Assembly (NCBI GenBank): GCA_041658685.1
Contig: JBAZZS010000001.1
Coordinates: forward strand, 1 to 64,000
Direction: 5' to 3'
From: Candidatus Gracilibacteria bacterium
GTDB lineage: Bacteria; Patescibacteriota; Gracilibacteria; UBA1369; UBA12473
Length of the DNA stretch: 64,000 nt
Part shown: piece after piece, positions 54,301-59,481 of the stretch
Layout: each line of letters starts with the position of its first letter
Numbering within the stretch: position 1 is the first letter of the stretch
Made by a program: the position numbers and the translations under genes
The notes under the pieces: model-generated
What the model saw: only the letters and a program-made list of their open reading frames with translations
Database searches by the model: none
Told to the model about the DNA's origin: nothing

Positions 54301-56070
54301 GCGATCGCTCAATGTTTTGTCTTTGGACTGATAGCTCGATTGATAACGGCCCGTGTAATCAATAAGATCATTGCTGTTGCCAATGAATTTTTTGAAAATC
54401 GAAGGGTATTTTTTAAAGAAACTTTCAATCACGGACTTGGATTGAATGTCCGGGAGTTGTTCAAACATGTTGTCTCCCTCATCCGGGTCTCCGCCGAGGT
54501 CTTCATCCGTGAGACCATCGTTGTCCGCATCATTGTCATCCGAAGTGTCTTCATCGCACAACCCGTCCTCATCGTCATCATTGCTCATATCGGATTCGCA
54601 CGCCGCAGGCCGACAGATGTCACCATTGCGATCCGTATTATTGGGTTGAAAAGTCAAGGTCCCGTCAAAATAAGCCGAAGGCTCGGGTCGAGTGGAGTAA
54701 GGATTCCAACAGTAGGGGTCATACGTCGGGAATTCTTCATCCGTGTACATGGAATGCAAATAACGTTTATCCGAATCATCAAGATGTTTGGCTTTGTACC
54801 AAAAAGGACTGCGTTTTTTGGTGGGGTCGGAATCGAGGATTTCTATTTCGTAGCTATTGGGCCAGCCATCCCCATCCCAATCCGCCTGATCTCCATCTTC
54901 GTCCGTTTCACACGCCCCCGCACACCCGTCCCCATTATTATCCCCGGGTTCGTCTTCATCGGTTAAGAGGTCGCCATCATTGTTGTTGTCATCCGGAGTG
55001 TCCTCATCCACGAAATTGTCGCCCAGATCACAGGGTTTGCCGTCTCCATCGCTGTCCCATTCTCCGCTCGGTTGCGCCCAACAGTCGCGATCATTATCGA
55101 TGCCGTAATTAAAATTTCCATCATCCTCATCAATAAGTCCGTCATAGTCATCGTCGTAGCCGTTCACCGGATCCTCATCAATGAGTCCGTCCTCGTCATT
55201 GTCCACTCCGTCGCCGCCGTTCACCGATCCGTAAACCTCGGTGTAAAGCTCTTGCGCCAATTCGCTGGTGTAGCGGTAATAGGCAATATTTTCAAAATTG
55301 TCGATAAAACGTTGATACGCATCCAAGGACGTGTCGCTGAGTGAATCTTTTTCCGAAAGCGTATCTCCATAAAAAAGTTTTTGATCAAACTCCGAAAAAT
55401 CCGGATTCCCTTGGCGATACAAATAATTTTTATCCAAATAAGAAGCGAGAAACTCATTGCCTTCACTCCCGAAAACCGGAGATCGAATCACCCCGTGCCA
55501 CACTTCGGGTTGAGGGTTTTTAACTTGCGGACTCGGTTCAAAATCGCCGGAAGTGGCATTAAAAAGATACGCGGAATCCTCATAATCCGTGTAGGGATAA
55601 AGGCTTGGATAGCGATTCCCTCCTTTGTTCACCACCGGGATGGGAAGGTCTCCGATTAAAATCACACCACTCAATTGAGTGTACATGTCCTCGCTCCCAT
55701 CTCCTTCAAAATAAAGCGTTTGGAGCGCTTGCATGATGTTTTCCGGTTTTTCATCCGAACGAGTTCGAATGATCAGGGCTTTGGTCATGGGCATTACGCC
55801 TTGGACCAATTCGGCATAGCGATCGATGCGCGCCTTGAGTGTGGTGGAATTAAGAGAGGTATATTCGTCGCTCAAGCCAATGTAATCGGTGGGGTCGCTG
55901 TAAATCGTCTCATCCACAAGAATCGCAACCACGGAATAATGTTCCTTGGCCGCCGAGCTTTGAGAAAGATCGACTCGGAAAATCTGGGTCGAAACCATAG
56001 CAACAAGAATCCACGTTGTTAAAACGCGTTTAAAGGTTTGAGAGCCAAGAGTTTTCTTTAAAAAAGGCAT
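39397..56070 (-). CDS. Giant SLH-domain surface protein (5557 residues)
   Basis: It probably forms a very long cell-surface fibre or S-layer-linked protein. A signal or anchor (ILVAMVSTQIFRVDLS) precedes an N-terminal domain (about 45-280) that resembles C25-type caspase-fold proteins (GVILIGDLPIPVV). Aspartate-rich calcium repeats (DxDxDGxxD) lie at about 285-410, 493-533, 1210-1235, 1630-1675, 1890-2030, 5085-5160 and 5374-5477. Two triplets of SLH repeats lie at about 1678-1885 and 5168-5365, each with three [ST]R-x-E-type motifs. Ig-like repeats occupy about 2035-2540, FG-GAP-like repeats about 2827-2967 and a DUF11-like domain about 3090-3200. A hydrophobic stretch is near 3383-3507, proline-rich linkers near 3807-3877 and a PKD domain near 4694-4807. 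The C-terminus has CMTCPC. No frameshift or internal stop. Confidence 0.85.
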   Translation of the reverse strand: MPFLKKTLGSQTFKRVLTTWILVAMVSTQIFRVDLSQSSAAKEHYSVVAILVDETIYSDPTDYIGLSDEYTSLNSTTLKARIDRYAELVQGVMPMTKALIIRTRSDEKPENIMQALQTLYFEGDGSEDMYTQLSGVILIGDLPIPVVNKGGNRYPSLYPYTDYEDSAYLFNATSGDFEPSPQVKNPQPEVWHGVIRSPVFGSEGNEFLASYLDKNYLYRQGNPDFSEFDQKLFYGDTLSEKDSLSDTSLDAYQRFIDNFENIAYYRYTSELAQELYTEVYGSVNGGDGVDNDEDGLIDEDPVNGYDDDYDGLIDEDDGNFNYGIDNDRDCWAQPSGEWDSDGDGKPCDLGDNFVDEDTPDDNNNDGDLLTDEDEPGDNNGDGCAGACETDEDGDQADWDGDGWPNSYEIEILDSDPTKKRSPFWYKAKHLDDSDKRYLHSMYTDEEFPTYDPYCWNPYSTRPEPSAYFDGTLTFQPNNTDRNGDICRPAACESDMSNDDDEDGLCDEDTSDDNDADNDGLTDEDLGGDPDEGDNMFEQLPDIQSKSVIESFFKKYPSIFKKFIGNSNDLIDYTGRYQSSYQSKDKTLSDRDTFVSLIGLRDEYALKVLRAANDVMEATVDELVEDVAHDFPMIGRVTISGDVTTTEDDTASFEFRFINHSVKDSLLSPEIITIYGQTADEISSVGECSLYRGSYDEGGENQLVKGLRVWDYSTAGAWDEENDDGHFEGVDYGGCYGSFAETPQYCFPEVAEVGVRSRTGTMEAQEALALEPGNGDASAEEISQLAADIHVDYRSCYNFKEEEGLLGGDDGEGYLYYAENFLDGYADLQEKLDEGGDDEDSYDESDYEAELQEIIDDLHRDGAYDIPVPDVDDLYLYGEAGDDVYLTLGAFFTHIGINKDSQEEIGGFFANDTTAYTFDHGEFDDIDIESVTFTIEKEFIKEDSGLLSSNLTETESDALEIPSVLKHVEPTVTTINKQVTAGFSQALPVDNPRFITFQDRDYDYQRIDYPNIFAASNYEAFVSMLAEKQTEITETVPGASGYDGFLTSLLGTEMFEDQLRDVFEWQSLNVDQKHQWVLEHYLNPDAMTFVGKVEDGYEALYLVADGDSGTLNMSFNANAVGDDPDLEFNGEPVPASIDVDENYDVNDPDSGHPSLFPFVWMFDIMEWVKSLTSVTATSSPSSFTETSEDQKKSEEKYGCLEEQTYCSNETDIKIDSDSDGISDDEDPAPYSMDNNDDGIPDGATDTALLSLSSNVGGVLGANGTIQVALTVKALDADGNPNADDNYSNVQLEIVSGEESVQIFSVDGATFVNGETILKIATTFTPGTFSLRAFGVSENIDEVYSNTLTFTSKNKFLDLATYEKKFSSQDTVYTTETLADVLILDASGQLVASVHANNGEIKVVDSTYALEARLATLDLPTREVLIKEGSILASFYLIPDTKQVVLNSALSDLAGAVNDVRVIDSNNADDWIAQARDEATSGGGVEILFQEQKVGLVLPNGEVFAKPGFSVSLQPAATLSAVTNPHIHLTFNIGENVLFDVVIGSETSSLEMEGLSEEGMTSLESGQEEFLFAWESDTRIHDPRVLFLENANKNFPSHFPKISSKTFTPSSTNHLLSSLKNFFFDVASAASDFLDTDGDTLDDLSEWTIGTDFTKTDTDGDNYSDGEELNNGYNPLSDGSLFIDLPATHEAYSSVLELYLRGIVSGYEDGSFKPDKPISREEFTKLNLGVVCTDCTNYSDTAKTAIEEQYSTDPFPDTNIDPNLYYCVAESRNRGLISGYKAGIYLGYYLPTNPMSRAEATKVLLKTAGIDFVETADSNLPWYFYAIVKAQANALYPQGRFTPMDSYSNTDFQKWLATELTYDSAIKNWLENPITRGEFAMMVNNTLKKEDCRMNDVDGDGLSDNAELYNFGTNPYNPDTDFGGVNDFIEILNGTNAVSDPSDDYGDTGDQGTPGDTPENLTTDSDEDGLTDAEEAVYGTDPFNPDTDNGGVGDFEEIARGSDPLNAEDDFPSGDGQDSSSGAYVSGDYLSRDSVYETQTLTDSQLIEEKVFTKLVPADGTSQLFLRATIVDETGELITEDNSSIVEFSAIDPAYPYAEIMRTSVRVTDGVAETELKASTTSGYFVITARITPDELPVLPATVYVYPGDPVSMTLQSDSSYMKTGGLNTAQITLTLYDSYGNIASMSPQDITLTLTGPSTFEQGLDEDVEQGGTQITVFEGKTTFNIISGEEEGVATIQAALDEGAVNTSLDMGVYDGIQLVLSSANETLNADGVSTTTLTVKAVLGDSDAPLPGFNGEVTFSLLDTTYGTLPEDTTVTLEDGQAEVDFTTNTLAGTAFIGASMVGLEPASLALVLLPGPTTALKLSSDLTTIATGGDALVYIKAYDQYENFATNDSSTTVDLRLTDLSSSFGSLKNNSITLGNGQGQFTVSAGDLTGPINIVASAFNAETATITLNSVMAISAESMTDLEPNVLFAALLGAPFGEVTQENFLGGWFTFEGKTEASLSLLSDPTPNARLAEVSFQGKVGILDGNAVTIDVRPSNGKTLPVQFFIKDFVTKQTLLEGAVIPATTNNFYLVDSSYNLSGAEDDGFYIQSLFSDSRYELRETKNLFTPAFNGGTASGVISLLENQNEIVRFEPDGQIQIYDSNYALTLNEDYDSFAFDVTLAGTPLLTVLWKQTFKNNVAALDDDFDWDQASLLDPGVYYKGIQSETYGFATAYSGNSSTNPKGIFVTNKTQELSGKQKPGLGFTSIESADTSPGIGFEGDNKFMLLLSDGETVGEANMYYASDIGVVLGDPTIRLTDSNAQDVHSTGFTSGVGRLILAGPETIQDLSVMDYNSDGLEDALVAFEDGVVQVLENTNAYPRFRDRGPLLDISNGIVDMTQGDFNNDGQTDLIVATEDACIQGEVCVYLYTNYDAQFIRQNLDLSLDGNTLKQLVAEDLNLDGYPDLLVSDLNGTIVAFYNREGTFLTEGDEIGNVGMKVDAGQNLINEVLVHYDGMPEDDPNSMADDGNFTELPTAISTASDDASQSYASALEDLFSSTSSDPSFSAGGFSPNYLGDTLDSLTSSGSSTLQVTLADPELSSTEFYIYANEDENFINSTKTASDVNGDIVENGDTIEYRITLTNSSSSTASGLALSDGVSGMLTLDFDSFECDGSCAAMKISETGMDSYPFVANNLSLGAGESTTIIYQGTIDGVSTPAVNIFTGQDLDSGFPNDDYVDIGASPENNPSGQMIFFYSNGRYRDDSIDKINYTKQTSSAEDAVPTSLDSVFKEMGIDLGDLDANGNPNAFHIDKDAEEPPAAANDVYLDAITPPSDNELNPLSSSFFTPVENPADIMANAEAGILLADAVVSELADNLETLLGVGCSGGCIASPINYAALVPGPINLLGVPVVPMDPLHIPVFAAPVPSIFPLWPISPFWQASTAVRIYVSITLTLGTTLSVCVGPYLLGFCWTVSLPLSSLVPALSDLCSAINGAVSNAISKANAFIAKGKDKVMSLAGGGGQESNSEHGSGGGLVNYNLGSYVVASGGTTRSMVKGFPAPFTEWLRKQGEEIINKLRDFPDIYVYYPDPSSFIGAFIPDTDILKDADIRGLEKIISFMNSFPLLRIETQEVVFKFPALTNEEIEKLKMEWSLWLENEWKQVESVADHWVEAQYAEVMNEIKDMLKDVEKNIEILEDYKDFPRELLTWRNAQAFYAKQIICYLDAFIQYLGGWVATNQKRVEQWVEAIHDIVVALTSWKALFQLALDFQESCDQCKNQRFSLFELLLKLFAFIPEPPIIQFPKWPDIVIDFSQIQMGITIVWPQIKFVPEPLKIPSLPVFVIPEIPTLDLNIPDIPVLPALPPLPALPALPSLTLPDLPDLPPPPAIPGLSVSLEVILKIASSILKILCLLQSGILPVQETFLKTQVENMTQRPLDPLLPIDLSINFPPLSLGRDLVDLIEVIGVLNLEKGMKFDQLVQIVQAAANVSNAIVTDLVEAANEAAQQAADAIQETSDAATDALEDTMDSAADTVEGALDEVTGENNDDVTDAGSGGFTINDESGFNEMTPYLNNAFLRPYLDQWTQAVNSFSEETALINSQSAEVPDAYILRATSSSIAFTEEEVNSQFTSLQGQYYAGTLEISPDVPLSSLRNDLLGYLNEEEQKNDLFAANLNQSPDNQWDTMMAWVNSDSPQSYTPSSNFLVSSTLDDQGATHTLYSTEALFEQARQEFLNSTASSASTWVDNNLDSAHDMLTSYLADSSESDSSSSSDYAEARSAPEIINKGLFLYNEDTGVNERLIDYTGEADQPSQLAFIDMENDSDNDILYSYGGNVYLKENYTETVEPTYYDESPQITSLEDLLPTLPAISLYRATDSNNDQASISWKNLDLLNDSTLLGYEAKSYLSLPDFENSEPERMYWDVFLPVDAPLTASLSGLSLDGTVTISGSSYSKEDVEAGTLNTDSLTSGTLLQTEEGGSMTLSYGNDATFTMNESTRFPIPLLEAGFFFLKDLSGDALLPEGNLERTLVNESGETSLTPGDQIHSIGDASFTLTPAEGGSIEIELSANRLMTASMLYPDPLTLRVNDGSIEIIRQNTLDETQPLYEGMLIFPEENISFTDGVTIAYTSASIEEKNSIQLISLFNTNDNDSDSTFSMNYEGPITWTAHELLNSDSPTFALARENGNYYSSMHGITTTGARGLFGETILLSPQVCGDEDSPYANAGSTEEDVSVFKTITLDGSASFDSSGDIKEYYWDLDITHDSDGDGDPTNDADYYHDINPLLGFHSLSASTNDRDDPTYTAGPYDSVDSHNFNLWVKDEAGNASNAEVTVTVYVPAIALSAAAGRTGTVEGNVDPVVSELPFVLARERDGVFELITTPSADSNGLYYTDENGEFMIDDLVLSDAWIIYNSENEAVAQVDLDTGALSILAEGYSIQVYSAELPWPTRVALVDPGQNPLLFIFIVPDSNVDVQIDPASTQYTAETVTSMAGVHVQNVGLPDGYSLEPIPASAPLFTGGVAVINPTLERVAVIDSDGNIYRLFSTLELGVLNESSVSETADSEGAEPIVITLGADQTQWLHIYISPEESSQFTTVEALGLDDEAVNPLNGQDLSSLDTDQDGIPDLEELRNGLNPYDATDVSADADGDGLSNFTEYGLGTNLNASDSDEDGRTDSQEVGDGTDPLDPVDSYFEDIPSSDPLYEDILELVQLGAVEGYETASGHYFKPDQLITRAEYTKVILTILCITPRPEAYLAPSVFNDIPYSETDLAWYYAITKEAYLQGFIVGYLGEKDAGGMTPFKPDISISRAEGTKIILEVLESLGVIDMGDVVIPTDAPWYVPYMQMAQDLTDYLISDTTLGEGKPFIITSDEASRATEALTRYEFMKMAVRVLDFYNCYADQDSDGDGLSDYEEVNVYGSDPYDADTDKGGIFDGEEVAVGTDPMDRNDDDSDGDSLVNADEIDLYDTDPFDPDTDDGGTYDGVEVLQGTNPTDDPSDDAGVTDQPIEETLLEEENVLDGLEPGITVVTYECMTCPCPTSIENMADLDEGDSLYSAIMNADKTEVLSISPSVKIEEILGH

Positions 56071-56095
56071 GAAAGGGAAGGGGCTACAACAGAGA

Positions 56096-56118
56096 AAACC
56101 CCCGCATCAAGCGGGGTT
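56096..56118 (-). terminator. Terminator hairpin in the leader of the giant gene
   Basis: On the minus strand CCCCGC and GCGGGG pair across a five-base loop and are followed by TTTTCTCTG. It lies between the promoter at 56176-56204 and the start codon at 56070, so it could act as an attenuator. Confidence 0.65.
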
Positions 56119-56132
56119 AAAAAGCTATTTTA

Positions 56133-56148
56133 TGGCTTATGTAAGCCA
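56133..56148. promoter_or_regulatory. Short inverted repeat in the leader of the giant gene
   Basis: TGGCTTA and TAAGCCA arms with a two-base spacer, about 21-36 bases downstream of the expected transcription start. A near-copy lies at 7194-7209. Confidence 0.4.
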
Positions 56149-56175
56149 AAAACTAATCAAAATAATTCGATTTTA

Positions 56176-56204
56176 ATTATACCGATTTTGAATTTTAAAA
56201 ACAA
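56176..56204 (-). promoter_or_regulatory. Promoter of the giant surface-protein cluster
   Basis: On the minus strand TTGTTT (56204-56199), a 17-base spacer and a perfect TATAAT (56181-56176). Transcription would start near 56169, giving a leader of about 100 bases. Confidence 0.65.
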
Positions 56205-56277
56205 CGCAATAACAGGTTCGGTGCGCGTAAATTTAAAAAAAATCCGTGGACAGAAAATAGAAATAATTTATGCCGCA

Positions 56278-56305
56278 AAAAGAGTCCCTAAAAAGGAGCT
56301 CTTTT
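56278..56305 (-). terminator. Terminator after the pilin genes
   Basis: AAAAGAG and CTCTTTT arms with inner CC/GG pairing. It lies 23 bases after the stop codon of the downstream pilin and could work in both directions. Confidence 0.7.
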
Positions 56306-56328
56306 AAATCCATTATAAATTTTAATCC

Positions 56329-56934
56329 TTAGCGAAGAATAATGTAGTAAAGATTCCCGGAACTCGGACAAAGCCCTTGCTTGTCCGACAAAAAGGTGGA
56401 GGCGACACTGTATGTTCTAAAATTCGAAGCTACCGGAAAAGTAGAGGGAAGACAATAAACTCCATCCGATTCCGCATCCTCAATTTCAAGATTGGCAAAA
56501 AGTATATAAGAAGAAGGGGTGGGCGAAAGAGGAGAGATTCTTTCAGGGATGGCGTAATAATAATAATTTGTACACCGGGGGGTTACAGGGCCGGTGATGG
56601 CTTCTCCGGGATCCGTGGGAATGCTTTGAATATAAGAAGAAAGTTTATTCTCAAGGGTGTTTGATGTCCCCATATCACCGGGATTAAGGCAGAGACCACG
56701 GAAACTGAATGCGGACCCATCATAGGGATAATATCCTTGATCGGAATAATACAACTCGAGTGTGGCGGCAATATTATTGATATCCGTTTTCCGCTTAACA
56801 TCGCGCGCCTTGGCCGGGCCTTGGCTTAAACGGGGGATGAGGGCCACGGCTAAAATCCCAATGATCGTGATCACCACCAAGAGTTCAATCAATGTAAACC
56901 CTTTTGGTCTTAGACGAAGGGGGGATGGGGTCAT
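56329..56934 (-). CDS. Type IV pilin-like protein 2
   Basis: A 201-residue pilin. The class III signal RPKGFTLIELLVVITIIGILAVALIP carries the prepilin-peptidase site G|F and the glutamate at mature position 5. The adjoining helix (AKARDVKRKTDINNIAATLELYYSDQGYYP) is the alpha-1 C region of GspG/PilA proteins. The C-terminal globular part has four cysteines (LCLNPG, PRCTNYYYY, VYCLPS, GLCPSS). It is the second of two tandem paralogues; the first 65 residues of both are nearly identical, the heads differ. No own promoter is evident; the gap to the first gene is 36 bases. Confidence 0.9.
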   Translation of the reverse strand: MTPSPLRLRPKGFTLIELLVVITIIGILAVALIPRLSQGPAKARDVKRKTDINNIAATLELYYSDQGYYPYDGSAFSFRGLCLNPGDMGTSNTLENKLSSYIQSIPTDPGEAITGPVTPRCTNYYYYAIPERISPLSPTPSSYILFANLEIEDAESDGVYCLPSTFPVASNFRTYSVASTFLSDKQGLCPSSGNLYYIILR

Positions 56935-56970
56935 AAAAGTTTTTCAAGAGGTAAAAGCCTTTAAAAAACT

Positions 56971-57498
56971 TTAGCGAAGGACCACATAATAAGCATCTTG
57001 ATCCGGATCGTCGGCTACACAAGTAGCTGCATCTCCATTTAAAGAGCTTTGTGCGTCGGCATAAGTCGTGAAAGTCGGGAAAGTGGAATAACAATAATAA
57101 CCATCCGAGGCAATATCATCGATTTCAAGATTGGCGAATAAAGCGTACGAAGACCCTTCGTCCAGAGAATAATAATAATAAGATCCCGTACAGCCTCCTG
57201 TTACAGCATTTCCCGGGTCGGTGGGCATGGCTTGCATGTAAGTGGAAAGGTCGGTAGAAAGCGCAGAATCAACACATCCACTGGTTGTGGGATAACTGCC
57301 TACATCCGAATAATACAATTCAACCGCAGTCGTGATATTATTGATGTCTGCCTTGCGTTTGACATCGCGGGCTTTGGCAGGACCTTGACTGACACGGGGA
57401 ATGAGGGCGACCGCCAAGATACCGATGATCGTGATCACGATCAAAAGTTCGATAAGCGTAAAGCCTTTTTTATTGCGAGGCAAAAAACGAGTGGACAT
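56971..57498 (-). CDS. Type IV pilin-like protein 1
   Basis: A 175-residue pilin with NKKGFTLIELLIVITIIGILAVALIP at the N-terminus, cleaved before F, and the conserved E5. The helix continues as KARDVKRKADINNITTAVELYYSDVGSYP. The head has cysteine pairs (SGCVDS, GGCTGSYYYY, YYCYS, ATCVADD). Both pilins end in a similar YY(I/V)(I/V)LR. The first of the two tandem copies, it has a good promoter directly upstream and is likely the major pilin. Assembly would need the PilBCO genes that follow in this window. Confidence 0.92.
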   Translation of the reverse strand: MSTRFLPRNKKGFTLIELLIVITIIGILAVALIPRVSQGPAKARDVKRKADINNITTAVELYYSDVGSYPTTSGCVDSALSTDLSTYMQAMPTDPGNAVTGGCTGSYYYYSLDEGSSYALFANLEIDDIASDGYYCYSTFPTFTTYADAQSSLNGDAATCVADDPDQDAYYVVLR

Positions 57499-57532
57499 AC
57501 GGGAGGTTGTTAGGGGAAGGAAAATTAACCTT

Positions 57533-57561
57533 ATTATACCAAGTCCTTTTTTAGATGCAAA
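57533..57561 (-). promoter_or_regulatory. Promoter of the pilin genes
   Basis: On the minus strand TTTGCA (57561-57556), a 17-base spacer and TATAAT (57538-57533), extended by TGG. Start would be near 57526, 28 bases before the pilin ATG. Confidence 0.65.
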
Positions 57562-57566
57562 TTTTT

Positions 57567-57575
57567 TGCTAAAAT
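57567..57575 (+). promoter_or_regulatory. Extended -10 promoter of the GspH-like gene
   Basis: TGCTAAAAT, directly divergent from the pilin promoter, with a start near 57582. A short hairpin repeat (CTCAC/GTGA) follows at 57577. Confidence 0.5.
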
Positions 57576-57576
57576 A

Positions 57577-57590
57577 CTCACGAAGCGAAA
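57577..57590. repeat. Dispersed hairpin repeat, copy i (short)
   Basis: CTCAC-GAAGCGAAA-GTGA: a shortened core in which the first arm equals copies e and f. Confidence 0.5.
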
Positions 57591-57634
57591 GTGAATTCTT
57601 AAGTGCACTTCATCTCATTTAATAACTTATTAAA

Positions 57635-58201
57635 ATGCTTTTCTTCCCTCCTCCCATTTTTCTGCGCGCAAATTTTGTTAAATTGAGATCTCAAACCGCC
57701 TTCACCCTGATTGAGTTGGTGATCGTGATTTTAATTTTAAGTATTTTTTTCGGCATCGGATATGGCAGTTTAACCCGGGCAAGAACGAATGCGGATTTTA
57801 AACAAGCCGTAAATGAGACTGTGGGAATTTTGCAAAATGCACGCAATAAAGCCATGACCAATCCGGAACTGATGACCGCCGGAGGAGAAGTGAGCACTGC
57901 GACGGCATTTTATGTTACCATCGACCCCGTCACCAATACCTTATCTTTATATGCGGATTTTGGCGGGGATACCGGAGAGCTTTTAGAGAGCGTGGTTTTA
58001 GATGGAGACTTAATTCTTACCATCGAGCCATCGGATATCACTCGAATTTCATACGAGCCCCCCATGGGAGAGTTGACGTTTGTTCTTTCCGGAGAAGGGG
58101 CTATTGACGGAGCGATTATCAATTTGAGCATGGCAAACGGTGCCTTCACCGAAAAAATCACCCTCAATCAATTCCGGGGCATGCCCGAGATTGTGGAATA
58201 A
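57635..58201 (+). CDS. GspH/FimT-like pseudopilin
   Basis: The 188-residue protein has a prepilin signal SQTAFTLIELVIVILILSIFFGIGYG, with alanine instead of glycine before the F, and E5 present. The body fits the GspH/FimT type: LTRARTNADFKQAVNETVGILQNARNKAM and a beta-rich head without cysteines. Minor pseudopilins of this type prime pilus assembly at the tip. It is the only plus-strand gene in the pilus locus and ends base-to-base against the convergent pilC. The start at 57635 gives a 29-residue leader before F; another start closer to the signal is not seen. Confidence 0.85.
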   Translation: MLFFPPPIFLRANFVKLRSQTAFTLIELVIVILILSIFFGIGYGSLTRARTNADFKQAVNETVGILQNARNKAMTNPELMTAGGEVSTATAFYVTIDPVTNTLSLYADFGGDTGELLESVVLDGDLILTIEPSDITRISYEPPMGELTFVLSGEGAIDGAIINLSMANGAFTEKITLNQFRGMPEIVE

Positions 58202-59416
58202 CTATATGTTCCCCACCACATCCATCAAATTGAAGATCGGTTGCATGACCGCAAGAATGAGGCCTCCAACCACAACCCCCATAACCACCATCAACACCGG
58301 TTCAAGGAGTTTGGACATGTTGGCTGCCATTTGGTCCACTTCGGAATCATAATAATCCGCGATTTTATTTGTGACCGTGTGAAGTTCGGCGGTTTGTTCT
58401 CCCACCGCAATCATGGAAACCACCATTTCCGGAAAAAGAAACGTGCTATCCGTGAGATTTTCCGCTAAAGGAATCCCGCGGGAAACATCTTCGGCCGCAA
58501 GATAAAGGCGTCGGCGATAAACCTCATTTCCAATCGCATCCGCATCGATTTCAAGACTTTTTACAATCGGTATTCCACTGGAAAGCAAGCTTGCCAACGT
58601 GCGAGTGAATCGAGCCAGCGCCACCTCGCGATTGAGGCGACCCAACACCGGTAAACGAAGCAAAAATGCATGCCACCAATATTTGCCGCTGTCCGTGCGC
58701 TTCCAAATATAAAAGAGACCTACGGCAACAAATGCACTCGTGATTAATCCGTAATAATGATTTTCCACAAAGGTGCTCATCGTAATTAAAATTCGGGTGG
58801 AAGTCGGGAGCACGGCATTGGCTTGAGTGAAAAGTTCCATGAGCTTGGGCACCACTTTTCCCAAAATAATGAAAACCGAACCCGTCATGATACAAAGGAT
58901 CACCACGGGATAAATCATGGCGCCTTTTATTTTTGAAGTTAAGGACGCGCTTTTTTCCACTTGAATTGAGATTTGTTTTAAAATGTCGTTGAGTCTTCCC
59001 GTGGCTTCTCCTGCGCGAACCATCCCCACCTGAGCATCGGTGAAAATCCCATGAAAATCCTCAAGCGCCGAAGACAGGGTTTTCCCGCCTTCGACTTTGC
59101 TCGCCAAAATGGAAAGGATTCGACGAAATCGAATGTTTTTCATCTGTTCCGAAAGTACATACAAGGAGCGCACCAACGGAACTCCGGCCCCCAACATAAT
59201 GGCCAGCAATTGAAAAAAGGTCACTTTATCTTTGACATTGATGGCGGAAAGGCCTTCCACTTTTTCATTGATACGATGATAGAGCTCAAGCACCTTCCAT
59301 TGGGACGGTTTTTTTTGTTTCGCATTTTCCGAGGCTTCGATCTTTTCCTCATCAATGGTGAGGATGCTGATCGGTTCAGCCGGAGCGTTATCGAGGGTGT
59401 TTTTTTGGGGTTCCAT
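58202..59416 (-). CDS. pilC: Type IV pilus inner-membrane platform protein PilC/GspF
   Basis: PilC forms the membrane platform on which the assembly ATPase works. The 404-residue protein has two copies of the T2SSF domain at about residues 65-190 and 268-395. Recognisable blocks are FFQLLAIMLGAGVPLVRSLYVL and FTRTLASLLSSGIPIVKSLEI at their starts, with GGKTLSSAL and RGIPLAENL and the following helices. Three long membrane helices are visible (YPVVILCIMTGSVFIILG, LITSAFVAVGLFYIW, VLMVVMGVVVGGLILAVMQP). The N-terminal 50 residues are charged and variable. It follows pilB after 64 bases, which contain a hairpin repeat. Confidence 0.95.
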   Translation of the reverse strand: MEPQKNTLDNAPAEPISILTIDEEKIEASENAKQKKPSQWKVLELYHRINEKVEGLSAINVKDKVTFFQLLAIMLGAGVPLVRSLYVLSEQMKNIRFRRILSILASKVEGGKTLSSALEDFHGIFTDAQVGMVRAGEATGRLNDILKQISIQVEKSASLTSKIKGAMIYPVVILCIMTGSVFIILGKVVPKLMELFTQANAVLPTSTRILITMSTFVENHYYGLITSAFVAVGLFYIWKRTDSGKYWWHAFLLRLPVLGRLNREVALARFTRTLASLLSSGIPIVKSLEIDADAIGNEVYRRRLYLAAEDVSRGIPLAENLTDSTFLFPEMVVSMIAVGEQTAELHTVTNKIADYYDSEVDQMAANMSKLLEPVLMVVMGVVVGGLILAVMQPIFNLMDVVGNI

Positions 59417-59458
59417 AGAGATGAAAATAGGAATTCGGGGAAGGGGAGAAGATGGGGA

Positions 59459-59481
59459 GACACTTCGCTACGCTGCGTGTC
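59459..59481. repeat. Dispersed hairpin repeat, copy h (inverted orientation)
   Basis: GACAC and GTGTC enclose TTCGCTACGCTGC, the reverse complement form of copy c. It touches the stop codon of pilB, between pilB and pilC, and may reduce transcription into pilC. Confidence 0.7.
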
